Position numbers and translations under genes: made by a program. Positions 9,884 to 21,130 of a DNA stretch of 64,000 bases are shown piece by piece; within the stretch, counting starts at the first letter, position 1, and each line of letters starts with the position of its first letter. Below the pieces are notes generated by a model. It ran no database searches and was not told the origin of the DNA. It worked only from the letters and a program-made list of their open reading frames with translations. Source of the DNA: Hydra vulgaris (Eukaryota; Cnidaria; Hydrozoa; Anthoathecata; Hydridae). The stretch is from assembly GCF_038396675.1 (NCBI RefSeq), contig NC_088921.1:5532001-5596000 (forward strand), written 5' to 3'.

Positions 9884-12609
9884 GGTAGCCCCCACAAAAA
9901 TCAAAAAAATTTACAAAATTTTTAAAATTTGATTTCGATGCAGAATTTAATAGAGATTGGTAATATGAAAACTCTTACTAGTAATTTAATTTAGTTTTTT
10001 AAGTAATTATGTTTTAGTGCACCTCAGTTTCCAGACTTTCTTAGTTACCGCCATAGCAACGGGTTTGTTGTTAGGTTTTTAACTTTTTAATCAGTAGTTT
10101 GGATGAAATTTAAGTCTTAAAAACATCTTATTTGCCTAATTTTATTACCAGGGCTCAAAACAACCTTAAGAAAGATTCCACAGCATGAACTCTAGTAAAT
10201 AAAATCGTACCTTTTGACTATATTTGCATGCTCGTTTTAAAAGCTTATTTAAAGTTTGTATTTTATATTTAAAAAAATGACTCGATTAGAAAAAGTAAAT
10301 AAAAGTTCAAAGGCAATCAGTACACATGCAACGAAAAACAGAAAAATACTTTCCCTTTATCAATTGCATATTGTTCAAGTGCAAAGAAGTTATTTTCGAA
10401 AATGAATACTACTCAAAATGTCGAGGATAAGAATGATGGTTATGAAAACAATTATAAATTTATTATGAACTTTTCCATCGTAAAAGATTATTTAGTAAGT
10501 ATATTTGTTGTCTTGAATGTGGAAATAAGATTATTTTGCAAGGTAACCTTAAGAAAAAAATGGGATTTTGCTTGCACTTTGAAATTTTTTGTGAAAACTG
10601 TGACGAAGTTATAGACACATTCCAAACTTCAGTAGTAAATAAAAGAAGTGCAGAAGTCAATGAACAAATTGTTTTTGCTTTTCGAGAAATAGGAAAAGGT
10701 TATACTTCTATGGAATCATTTAATCGTTGCATGAATATGCCAAGAACAATGACAAAAAAAAACTATGGTAAAATTAAAAAGTCAATCCACAGTGCTTATG
10801 TTGAAGCAGCTAATAGTTGCATGTTGAATGCTGCAAAAGAGACATGATATTGTTTTGTTGGATGATAACAGTCATAATGTAAGTATTGTTGATTGCCATG
10901 TTTCTGTAGATGGTACTGTAGATGGTACATGGCAAAATAGAGGTTATACATCCATTAACAGTGTTGCAACTTTGATATCAACAAATAATCAAAAATGTAT
11001 TTTCCATTTTGTTTTATCAAAACAATGCAAAGGTTGCGAATATTGGAACAAAAGAAAGAATGAACCTGGTTATAACAACTGGCAAAATAATCAAAATTGT
11101 TTTATTAACCACATAAAATCTTCAGGATCAATCGAATCTGTGGGTGCCATTGAAATGTTTGGACAATCTGTGGAGAAGTACAAACTAAGGTATACATCTT
11201 ATATTGGAGATGAAGACACATCCTTGTATAATGATGTTATTAAGTCTGAACCATATGGACCTAATTTTAGTATTGATAAAAAAGAGTGTATTGGGCATGT
11301 TCAAAAGCGTATGGGAACACGATTGCGAAACTTGCGTCAATTAATGACACTAAATATATAGTCTGATGGGGGAAAAATAATGGGTAAAGGACAATTTACA
11401 GATAAAGCCATAAAAACCTTGCAGAACTATTATGGTACTGCAATAAAACAAAATCTCAACAGCATTTATGAAATGAAAAAGAGTATTTGGGCAACACTTT
11501 TCCATAACTCAAATATTATTGATGAAGCAGAACGGCATAAATTTTGTCCTCGATGTATAAACAGCTGATGCATGTGGCAGTGAAATAAATTAACAGGTAA
11601 ATCAAATTACAAAGCTAAATTAAATCTTCCATTAGCAATAACAGAAATTTTAAAACTTTCAAGATTTAAGCAGAGATGAATTATTATTCAAGTGTTTGCA
11701 TGGACAGACGCAAAATAATAATGAAGCGATCAATAACTTCATTTGGAAAAAATGTCCTAAAGATGTTTATGTTAGCCGAAGTACTCTTGAAATAGCTGTA
11801 TCATCTGCTGTTTTAGAGTTTAATGATGGAGCAACTGGGCTATATGAAGTTTTTAAAAAACTGCAGATAAAAGCCGGTCGGTTTATGCACAATGGAACAA
11901 TTTAAAAAAATTCAACTCAAATAGGTTATATGACCAAAAAGACTTCCACAGCAGGTATCAGTAGAAAAAAGGTGCTGAGAGCAATAAAAAAGGATTCATA
12001 GATAAAGAAAATGAAGAAGGAACATCATACTCTGCTGGTGGTTTTTAGAATGATAAAAATTTTATTTATTTTTTTATTACGAAATCTGTAAAAGCATTTT
12101 TCTTGTGTTTCATTTTTTTATTCTTTGCAACACATTAAACACATTTTCTCAGCTTCTAATGAAGATTTTGATTTGAAATTTTCAGGAAATGTTCCTTGAT
12201 GTGTTGTCTGGGGTTTGTATCTCAACAAAGGTCTAATTTTTATATTAAGTACAATTTTTTATTTTTTTAGGTACTTAATTTTACTAATTTAAAAAAAAGA
12301 AAAATCTTTTATTTTATTATCTTTTGAAATATTTACCCGTTTTACACAAAAGTAGTTGAAACCCTAGTTAATAGTTCTCCTAACATGCCTTGAAAATTTG
12401 GAGTCAGTAGCATTTACCAAACTTTTATAATCTTGTTTGAAGATTTTTCAAAATGGCTGCTTAAATGTCTAACTACTCCCTGGTTACTTTCTTTTTCAAA
12501 ATTTCAAAATAATAATAAAAATATTTAATTGATATAAAATAGAATTTATTTGCAATTGATGCTCCATTACAACGATTTAAGCAACTTTATTTTAAGGGGA
12601 TCTGCTACC
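9884..12609 (+). mobile_element. TTAA-type DNA transposon with Mutator-like transposase
   Basis: The left tip is TTAA followed by GGTAGCCCCCAC (9880-9895). The right tip is CTGCTACC followed by GTAA (12602-12613), so the ends are short inverted repeats GGTAGC flanked by TTAA and a one-base variant of it. The 2.7-kb interior encodes a broken Mutator-like transposase. The non-coding right part (12360-12600) resembles, in reverse complement, the non-coding end of the second copy at 17113-17800. The ends are short, so the boundaries are an inference. Confidence 0.6.
10402..12048 (+). pseudogene. Mutator-like transposase, several frameshifts
   Basis: Broken reading frames match the Mutator-like transposase family common in cnidarians. 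N-terminal part: a CxxC pair (CCLEC...CENC), then FREIGKGYTSMESFNRCMNM. Central part 10828-11361: VSVDGTVDGTWQNRGYTSIN, VLSKQCKGCEYW, LRYTSYIGDEDTS and ECIGHVQKRMGTRLRNL, which supply the conserved Asp residues and C/H region of the catalytic core. Then GKGQFTDKAIKTLQNYYGTA, HKFCPRCIN, and finally LHGQTQNNNEAINNFIWKKC and FNDGATGLYEVFKKL. Breaks occur near 10500, 10845, 11361, 11568-11690, 11905 and 11998. The spliced or intact form cannot be read directly. Confidence 0.88.
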
Positions 12610-12613
12610 GTAA

Positions 12614-12959
12614 GTTTACAGGTAAGCTAAAAGTTATGAATTAGAAATATTTTGTTTAATTTAAAAATTATACTTTTTTTTTTCAGTTTACAATGTTAGT
12701 CGTGATACAATACAATAAACTATTAAAAGCCCTTTGCAAATATACATTTACAATGCGTGATTACAATGTAAACTAGGTTTCTGAAAAGAAGGAACCAGGT
12801 TTCCGAAAGAAAATCATTAAGATCTTATCATCGGAACCTTAAAAAAAAAATTAAAAAAAAACTTTTAAAAGAATCTTTTACATAAGCAAAACTGCAAACA
12901 ATATGAACAACATATATAAATATAAAAACAATATAAATGGTTGTAAACAATATTACTAA
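12614..12959. other. AT-rich spacer
   Basis: No gene seen. A TTTACAATG-like motif recurs around 12686-12771 without clear structure. Confidence 0.5.
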
Positions 12960-14115
12960 AAAACTGTATAAAAAAATAATTAAAATCCTAAAATAAAGTT
13001 AAATAGTAGATAAAATAATTAGTAATACTGTAAAATGTTATCGATGAAAAGAATTTAATTTTTTTTTTTTTTTGGAAAGACGAAGAATTAGGTCGATCAA
13101 AATTTTTGGTTTGTTCCATAAGTGCGGTGCACGATAGGCAAAGCAAAATTGATTGAAATTTGTTTGACAAATAGGTTCGTTAAAATTTTTTTTTATTAGT
13201 TTGTATTTTTTTCTGGGTTTTTAATTGAAAAGATATTTAAAAACGGGGGGAAGGGGGGGGATAGATGTTTTTCCACATATAAACAAAGCATAAAATTTTC
13301 AAAACATTGAATTCAAATATATTTAAAATTTTCATTTCAATAAAATTAGGTTTACAATGAGAAAAACGATCAGTAAAGTTAGTTATACGAATTGCTAGTT
13401 TCTGACAGCGATAAAGATTTTTATATACTTTTTTCCACTACATCCCCAGGCAATATTAGCGTAGTTTATGTAGCAGTGAGTAAATGAAAAATGAAGTTGT
13501 TTTTTCTTATTGGAATAAGTTTGAGCTTTGTATAAAACCCCAATTTTTTTAGAGACTTAAGTGCATACATAATTAATATGCTGATTTCAAATAATACCGA
13601 GATAAACACCTAAGAATTTAATATCGGGCAGTCTTTTTATTTCAAATTCATCAATAAAGATTTAAGGCAAGTATGAGGGTAAATTTAGTTTTGTCAATTT
13701 AGTTCATTTAATCATTAATTTGTCATCATTTAATGTTAATTTATTGGACCAGTGGGATAAAAGTTTAACGTCTTTATTTACGGCGACAAAAAGTTCGCTA
13801 ATATCACTCTTAGAGATAAATATATTAGTATCATCAGCAAACACAATGCTCATCAGATTAGTAGCATTATTAAGATTGTTTATATAGATTAAAAAAGGAG
13901 GAGTCCGAGGATTGAACCTTGTGGAGCTCCACAGGTTATATTTAAACAATTATTGTGATAGTTGTCATTACCAACAACAAATTGTTTTCGTTTAAAGTAA
14001 CTTCTAAACCACCTTAACACTTGGTTATTTACTCCCTAGTATTTCCTTTTTTTATATTGGATTTGATGATCAACCGTATCGAAGGCTTTCGAAAGGTCGA
14101 CACTTGATATAACAT
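12960..14115 (-). pseudogene. CR1/L2-like non-LTR RT, decayed
   Basis: Read on the - strand from about 14110: VDLSKAFDTVDHQIQ, VLRWFRSYFKRKQFVVGN, CGAPQGSILGLLLF, IYINNLNNATNLMSIVFADD (residues of the active site), LSHWSNKLTLND, then IKFLGVYLGII, NYANIAWG, and the C-terminal APHLWNKPK near 13115. Stops and shifts occur throughout, with long A runs and a C/G tract near 13243-13259 interrupting the tail. The N-terminal RT fingers and the endonuclease are missing, so it is 5'-truncated. Confidence 0.87.
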
Positions 14116-16476
14116 GAATCCCAGGGTAAGCCAGAAAAACTCAGGGATTTTTTTTACAGTTATATAAAATTCCGTAACAAACTTTTTATTTTAATTTTGT
14201 ACAATAATTTTGCATGTAATAATAAGTTTGCGAGATGTAGGTGTCGTTGTAAAAGTTTTAGTTTGTTAAATATAAAAAGCGTGTTTAAACAAAGAAAATA
14301 GTAATCTTGTTGATAAACTTGAAAAGTATATAAAAGTCATGAAAAACATAGTGAATTTAAAAAGCATAGAAAAACGTTCTTTACTCAGAGAATACTCAAG
14401 TAAAAGTTTTTATAAATTATAGTGGCAAATTCTAAAAACTCTAAAATAACAACAGTAATATCACAAAAAATTAATGAAATTTTTGTTGTTATAAATGATG
14501 GGAAGGAGGGAAGGGGGGAAATCCTTAAAAATTATTGTCTGTCTTACAGGTCCCCAAAACTTTAACCCACCGACTAGCCAACTATATTCAACAAAAAAAC
14601 CAACTAAAGCTTAAAAATTACCTTGCTTTGAAGGAAGGAAGGCGGGGGGGGGGGGGGAAAGACACTAAAAAATTGCCCCAGCAATTATATAAAGGAACTG
14701 AAACATATATAAAGAAATATATCTAAAAGAACTGGAACAGAAGCAGATAAAAGGTTTCATCTTAACCAAGCCTCGTTTACATTGTAAAAATTTCAATTTG
14801 TATACAGTTGTAAAAGTAATGAAATTTTTTAATAAAAAAAACACGTTTAATTACACATGTTGCAATATAACGCTAGGGAAAAGACGCCTATGATGGCATA
14901 CTTAACTTTGAAGCTTCCTTATTCAGTATCCTGAAGACAAATAATAAAAGTTTTGATTTGGATACGTGCCTTGTTACATGAAAAACAATAATAATCCTCG
15001 GAGTTTTCATCAGTTTTGTTTTTTATATAAGTTATTCCTATTAAAAAAAAAGCACGTATGCTCTCATAGGCAACCACTGCTCCTATGATGGCATAGGGGA
15101 GGATGGGGCTGGTTGTGATCAAGAGTAACTTTATGATTTCATTTAACCTTAGAGTCTTCCCTCAGAAAAGCCAGAAGTTACTCAGAACCATTCTAATTTA
15201 CCATTTCATGCTACACAGCAGCATTATAAAGTATCGCGCATGCGCATTGGATATATTGCGCTATATGTATTTTTTGGACCAAAGAAAAAACTTTTGGAGC
15301 ATCGCTTTCTTTTTACTTTACTTAATAATAAGTTTTTCTTATATAAAAAAAGGTTTTCTTAACTCGTCAAAATTGCAACACACGTAACTTGTCAGTACGC
15401 CATCATGGGATGAATTCAACATTTTAAACAATCTTTATCTGCTTTGTTCAATAGATAAAATTAAAGTAAGTATTCCACTAAATACACAAAATTTGGAAAC
15501 AAAATTTCGCTTTCTGCAAAGTTAATAATAAAATCACAATCTTAAATATATGAAGGGAATAAAACTACATCAGCACAACCCAAAATCGATTTGTGTTGAC
15601 AATAAAAACAAAATTTGTGCACAAGGGACGTATTTTTACTAAAACTAATGTAAAGCCAGTACAGTCATGTAGGTCTAATCACATTTTCACCAAAACCTTC
15701 CTTACTGAAACTGTCTGAAATTTTTCTTAGTAAAAAACATATATATATTTTTTCAGTTTACATGTCGTATAAATATAAATTCGGACTCTGCAGATCTTAC
15801 CATATTACCTACCATACTTAACCATATAATAATTGAAATATAAATATAATATAAAATAATACACGAAGAAAATAAATTTAAAATAATTTAGATAATATAC
15901 AATTAAAATATCTCAAAAATAATTTTGTATACAATGAGTTACGGCTCCAGGGGAGTTGCATAACCCCTGAGCAGAATATCTAAGTTATTCAATATCAAAA
16001 AAATCGAGAACCTAATTTTTATAAAAATTTATTTTTGGATTAGCATCCTTCCTAAAAATATTTCTGTATCCGTCACTCTATACTATTCGTCAAAAATAAT
16101 ATATCAACGTTAAACTTTTGTGCCTTGGACTCTCTCACGAGTAAAAAAATAGTTTCACCTAACGCAAAACTTAAATAAATTTATTGTTATAACAATTAAT
16201 GAGATTAAATTTTGAAATTTTTAAAAAACATAATCTTTAGATTATGTTTTTTCTATAGAAAAAGGAAAGAACATAATCTAACAATTTTAGAAAACGATTG
16301 AGGTTCAAATTCAATAAGTCCTCTATTTAGCTAATTTTTTTCTTGGTAATGAACTTTCGTCATCGTTGTCGAAAAAGTGACAACGATTTTTAAATTAAAA
16401 TACTATTTGAGGTATCAGAAGTGCTTGGCTGTTTATTAATATAGACTAAAAGATTTGTTTAACTGACAGTATGTTT
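14116..16476. other. Intergenic DNA with low-complexity tracts
   Basis: No recognisable gene. It holds G-rich tracts (GGGAAGGAGGGAAGGGGGG near 14500 and a run of 14 G at 14644-14657). CCTATGATGGCATA is found twice as a direct repeat (about 14887 and 15081), and a CGCCATCATGGG segment lies at 15399. A small open frame at 15103-15387 has no recognised domain. A GAGTTACGGCTCCAGGGG segment lies near 15943. Confidence 0.5.
16223..16252. repeat. 14-bp perfect hairpin
   Basis: AAAAAACATAATCT (16223-16236) and its exact inverted copy (16239-16252) are separated by 2 nt. A third CATAATCT lies 15 nt downstream. Confidence 0.9.
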
Positions 16477-16484
16477 GAGCTGCT

Positions 16485-16682
16485 CAGTGACGGATCCAGG
16501 AATTTTGTTGGGGAAGAGAGGGGTGTTGTAATATTTTTCTATTTTGTATCCTATTTGCGTCAAAAAAAAAAAAAGTCCTCCATTTCTAATATATTATAGG
16601 ACTTTCAGGTTATGGTATTGAGGAAGGGAGGATGCATCATCTTCTAACTCATCACTCCCCTCCCTTTCTAAATCCGTCACTG
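16485..16682. mobile_element. hAT-type MITE, 198 bp, 8-bp target duplication
   Basis: The element begins CAGTGACGGATCCAGG and ends in the inverted AATCCGTCACTG. It is flanked on both sides by GAGCTGCT (16477-16484 and 16683-16690), a perfect 8-bp duplication characteristic of hAT transposition. There is no coding capacity. It lies within what looks like an old CR1-like 3' end. Confidence 0.93.
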
Positions 16683-16690
16683 GAGCTGCT

Positions 16691-16790
16691 CTAATTTAGC
16701 TCTTTAAACTTCTTCGTGTTTCTTCGACTTACCTCTAACTTTAATAGTGGTTGCTTTCAGCTTTATTAAAGGTTAAAAAAAAAGTTCGAA
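16691..16790 (+). pseudogene. CR1-like 3' tail fragment
   Basis: CTTCGACTTACCTCTAACTT and AGTGGTTGCTTTCAGCTTT resemble the 3' end of the CR1-like copy at 2510-2565 (CTTCGAGTAACTTCCAACTC, AGCGGTTGCTTGCAGCTTT). The fragment is followed by an A-rich and AATGAATG tail. Its upstream part was split by the hAT MITE at 16485. Confidence 0.6.
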
Positions 16791-17112
16791 AATATTCGTA
16801 AAGCAAAAGCTTTGTAATAATGAAATGAATGAATGAAATTGAAATGAATGAAAAAAAAAAGCTATTAAAGTAATTCAATATATTCGATCAGTTTTATGAT
16901 TAAATTCAACGTAAAACGGACATATACATATATAAAACATAACTTTTTTCTTTTCTATTTTTTTTTTGAAAAAATTTTACAAGTATTCACCACATAATTA
17001 TTATTATTTACACACATAATTAAAATAAATAAATTAAATATCTTAATATATGCAGATTTTTTTTAATATGAAATAAATAATCAATAAATGATTTTACTTT
17101 TTATTTTATTAA

Positions 17113-17800
17113 GGTGGTTCACCACTAAAAAAAAAAAAAAATCTCCAAATTTCATAATTTCAAATTAAAAAATGTATAAAAGCATAACATAAGAAAATAA
17201 AAAACAACATAGGTGTCATTTTACAACAATGTATTCCTAAAATTGCGAAAATATGTCATAAAGGTTGCAAAATCAGTCAATTTTGAACAAAATTTTGAAA
17301 AACGATAACTAGGAAACAATTAGAAGTTAGAGCTTTATATTTGGCAAACAGTTTAATGCCCATAAAATGAAGGGCCTTAACTAAAATCATTGTTATATTT
17401 TTAGTAAAAGTTGAAATTTTTGATTTTTTTTGGCAAAAACATCAAATTTTGGAGGGTTGGCTAATGAAACGAAATAGTAAAATGTAAATAATTCATTAAC
17501 TACTTTGTTTTTAGCATATATTTTGGTTCAGGCCCTCTATCATTATATGTAGAACATGTCCTAAAAATTTGAAGAAAAAAACTTAAGTCATTTAAAAGTT
17601 ATGACATTTCAAAAGTTAAAAATTGCGCAAAAAAGTGAATGCAGAAAAACAACAATAAACATTTTATAACTAAAAAAAATATCAAAAACTTCCAGATAAG
17701 TATGGTTCAAAAGTTTTCGGTTGTTGTTCTTCATTTTGCCAACCCTTATTAATGGCTTTTAAATGTATCCTTCTACTTTTTTTTTCAAAAGTGTTTTTTT
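17113..17800 (-). mobile_element. Non-coding 3' part of second Mutator-like element
   Basis: Begins with TTAA then GGTGGTTCACCAC (17109-17125), comparable to the tip of the element at 9884. The interior shares blocks with the 12360-12600 region (for example GATAACTAGGAAACAATTAG against its counterpart). No coding sequence. It abuts the coding remnant at 17800-18535. Confidence 0.55.
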
Positions 17801-18535
17801 TTATTCATACTGGTAACGCGTTTTTGATCCCTACGAAATAAGGACATTGTGGATTTTACACCATTTTCAAGGTTGAGGTGACTCATTACTCTCTGAACAC
17901 CAGCAGTTCCCTCATTAAAATACAATACAGCTGAGTTCACTCCCAACTCAAATGAAGCTTTGTGAATAAAAATGTTTTTCGGGCGTCTAGATCATTTAAT
18001 ACCATTAGGACCCTCATAAGAATTCTGTGTTTGACCATGAGTGCATTTTTTCAAAAGGTTGTCATCACTCAATTCTTCAAACTCTTTCTTAATGATATGA
18101 TATATTCATACTGGTAAATTAACTTTAGGTATGTAAATGCTGTAACATGAAGAGTTTTCTTTCTTCCATTTTCACCAGCTATTGGGACCCACAAGACATA
18201 ACACGTGGCGATGAAATTGATCTGGAAAATTAGTGCAAAGGTAAAGAACGGCGCGAATGTTTTTTTTCATTTGGTATACCTTTTCATTTTCACTTAAGGA
18301 ATTATTAGCTGCAACCTGTCTAATAGCCATACCAAAATAGTTTTGTATTTTATTAATTGCGCATTCTGTCAATTTTTCTTGTCCAGTTAACCGATTACCA
18401 TGGTGATGTCGATCTTTTCTTCGACTACATAGTCTTGTACCAATGTGCTTTTGGATATGAACAACACACTCTAACTTTTCCGGTTCAATTTGATACTTTC
18501 CATATGGATTACTGTTAAGAACATCATAAAATAGA
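17800..18535 (-). pseudogene. Mutator-like transposase, C-terminal remnant
   Basis: Read on - from about 18530: YDVLNSNPYGKYQIEPEKLE, CVVHIQKHIGTRLCSRRKDR, then GQEKLTECAINKIQNYFGMA, MKKNIRAVLYLCTNF, HRHVLCLVGPNSW, LKKCTHGQTQNSYEGPNG and ASFELGVNSAVLYFNEGTAG. It is clearly the same family as 10402-12048 (compare its KTLQNYYGTAIKQ and LHGQTQNNNEAINN) but a diverged copy. Stops at about 18130 and 17990. The N-terminal half is absent and its place is taken by the duplicated DNA at 18536-18868. Confidence 0.85.
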
Positions 18536-18868
18536 AAAGCCTAAAAACTACTTAAAAATGACATAAATATGCAACATTGAAGTTTAGACGTCAACTGGAC
18601 TAATTATTAGTAGATGTTTTTAAAAAAACTCATACAAATTTACAACACTTTGTTCTTCTATATCGCATAAATCCATCATATGATAAATATGAAATTAAAA
18701 AATGTAACGAATAACTAAACACAAAGAGAAAGACATCATATATGAATTTAGAAAAGCCTAGAAACTACTTAAAAATGACATATATATGCACATTGAAGTT
18801 TAGACGTCAACTGGACTAATTATTAGTAGATGTTTTTAAAAAACTCATACAAATTTACAACAGCTTAA
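18536..18868. repeat. Direct duplication, about 110 bp, 215 bp apart
   Basis: The segment starting AAAAGCCTAAAAACTAC at 18536 and the one starting AAAAGCCTAGAAACTAC at 18751 run together for about 110 bp, including GTTTAGACGTCAACTGGACT and CAAATTTACAAC, with few differences. The intervening 100 bp is unique. Confidence 0.92.
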
Positions 18869-20299
18869 TATTATACTAATGCGACTAAGCATTTGCATAA
18901 AATATAATTATAAAACTTACGGGAAACTTTTACGATTCAACGCGGTATACAGTCGGTTAATGGTTGGCACAGAACGCCAACAGTTAGCCAACTATAGCCA
19001 ATACTGGCCCGTAAGTTGGACCAACTAAGCGTGTTTACTGGGTATATCAACCGTTAAAAAAAGAGTCATAGTTTCGTTAAAAAGGATTAAAACAACAATC
19101 TTGAGAAAAGGATTTAGTCGTATTTAATATTGTTCTATAAAAAATTTGGTGGTATATATAATGTTTAAAAAAAATGTTACATGAATTATTTTTGAATGAG
19201 ACATTTCAAGAATAAGATTTACTATGTCTTATTGCTAACACCCGAGATGAATTCTCAGGTGTTTGGAATAAAACATAATAACCCGAGTTAAAATAATAAA
19301 ATAAGAAATTTAGTACATTATATAAAATAAAAACAATTAAAAACGAGAAAAACTAAAATGTTCAAATAATAAACAAACATATAAACTATTAAAGAAACAA
19401 AATACTTTATTAATATTAAGTAAACAGTTAACAGACTTAAATGTATTCTTGTAAAATTGACTATACTAAATACTATTAAATACTTTTCATTTATGATTGA
19501 AAAATTATATACTTATTTATGAAAGTAAATTTCGAGCAAAAATAACTACAATGAATTTAAAATAATTTAATATTAATATTAAATTATTCAGATCGGCTAG
19601 AATTGATTTTAAAATTGCGACTTAAACTTTTATATTATTATATTTAATACAAATTTTTTTTAAAATAAGTACATGTTTATAAAAAATCAGTACTGAGTAG
19701 CTTTAAAGTTTCTGAGTGAAAAAGCTTCTGAGTAATAACTAATACACAACAGCTTAAATATTCTTAGAATCTTTAAGCTCAGATATTAGCTCAGATTAGC
19801 TATTGAGTATATAATTCACAATCGCAATCGAATGGATTTTCATTCGAAATTTCATAAAGAAAAATTTTTTCGTTAAAATCAATCGAATGGAAACAATATT
19901 AGTTGATTTACTGAACAACATTTTGTCTAATTTTTTAATAGTTTTTGTTTCGTAAATTTTAAGTTGGAAATTAAAAATCAAAAATGTTTTTACCAGATAA
20001 TAAATAATAAAGATAAATATCCCTAAATCCTCCGCAGATCTGCCTCTGTTTGGTGTTCATTGGTTTGTAGTTTATTTCATACCTTTGGTCCTTTAAGTAA
20101 GATCGAAATTTCAGTTGCCGCAAAATAACTTTTAATTGTATATTCCCCAAAAGTTGTTTTAAACAAAAATCTGGTTAAGTGATCATTCTCATTTATTTTG
20201 ATTAACCAGTTAAACATTTTAGGATTAACACATTTAATATTTTTGAACATATGAACAACATGTGACATTATATACCACATTATACAACTTATACAACAA
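18869..20299. other. AT-rich intergenic DNA
   Basis: No gene recognised. A GC-richer patch at about 18940-19030 has alternating CCAAC/GTTGG motifs (AGTTAGCCAACTATAGCC) that could be the relic of an inverted-repeat element. Small open frames at 19796-20310 on - have no domain. Confidence 0.5.
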
Positions 20300-20675
20300 C
20301 ATGATGACATTATACTTCTTAGCTATACCCTTTCTGACCTTCAAAAGCTTATTAATACGAGCAGTATATGTATAAAAAACTGCAAGAAATTGAATCCTAA
20401 CAAAACCAAATTCTTCCTTTTTTTCACCGGAAAAAAGAAAACTAAAAACTGCCCAATAACAATTATTAACCAATAAATAAAACTTCATGATAAACTTTGT
20501 AATCTAGACTTTACTTGGGATTCAAAGAGTTCACCTATTGCCTTACTTAATTGTTTAAATATTGATTGCCGAATAACCAATTTCCGGATAATAATCCGAA
20601 ATTTTATTCAATCAGGAATCCGTTTTGCTTACCCAAACTCTATTATCCAGGTTTATAAAATTTTGGCATATATTT
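20300..20675 (+). pseudogene. Non-LTR RT fragment, same family as 60252-62534
   Basis: About 375 bp aligns by eye with 61692-62060: DDIILLSYTLSDLQKLI, LNPNKTKFF, KLHDKL, LDFTWDSKSSPIALLNCLNI and IRFAYPNSIIQVYKILA. Both edges are abrupt. It lies downstream of, and in the same orientation as, no other element part, so it is an isolated internal fragment. Frameshifts are present, for example after the K-rich region near 20480. Confidence 0.85.
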
Positions 20676-20857
20676 TTATGTAGTATTTTTTTAATAATTT
20701 CATGAGAAATTTCGCTCTAAGCGATTAAGCAAGACTTTGAAGTTTTATGTTTACAAATTTACAAAAAAAACGAAATTTTTATTTCGCCATGAGCATTAAA
20801 TAAATTCGTATCATGAGGTTATGGTAACCTGTTGCCTAATAATTAAAAACCTGTGTG

Positions 20858-21130
20858 TAGTGACGGATTCAGGATTTTTTAGTGTTTAAGCGAATTCAAA
20901 ACATTTGTATGTTTAAACTTATGTCAAATAATGATAGTTTGCAAAAGGCTGAGATGATTGAAGTCTGAGCAATAAAGTTAATGAGTTGCTCCCCCCAGTT
21001 AATGAATTGCTCCCCCCAAACTAAAAACGTGGGGGTCAAAGAATTGATAAAATATTTTTTGCACTGTTCATAAGTAGACTTATATTTATCGATAAATTTT
21101 AAGTTTCATAGTTTTATAAATTCTTCACTG
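20858..21130. mobile_element. hAT-type MITE, 273 bp, 8-bp target duplication
   Basis: Starts TAGTGACGGATTCAGG and ends TTCTTCACTG, flanked by CCTGTGTG on each side (20850-20857 and 21131-21138), a perfect 8-bp duplication. The interior (TATGTCAAATAATGATAGTTTGC, then CATAAGTAGACTTATATTTA and ATCGATAAATTTTAAGTTTC) matches one arm of the foldback element at 5318-5948, so it seems to be a single-arm version of that family. It also contains a 19-bp tandem copy near GTTAATGA(G/A)TTGCTCCCCCC. Confidence 0.93.

Noticed and set aside
15103-15387. 94-residue open frame as a membrane protein
   Set aside because: Hydrophobic stretches come from A/T-rich codons; no homologous motif, and the start lies in repeat-like sequence.
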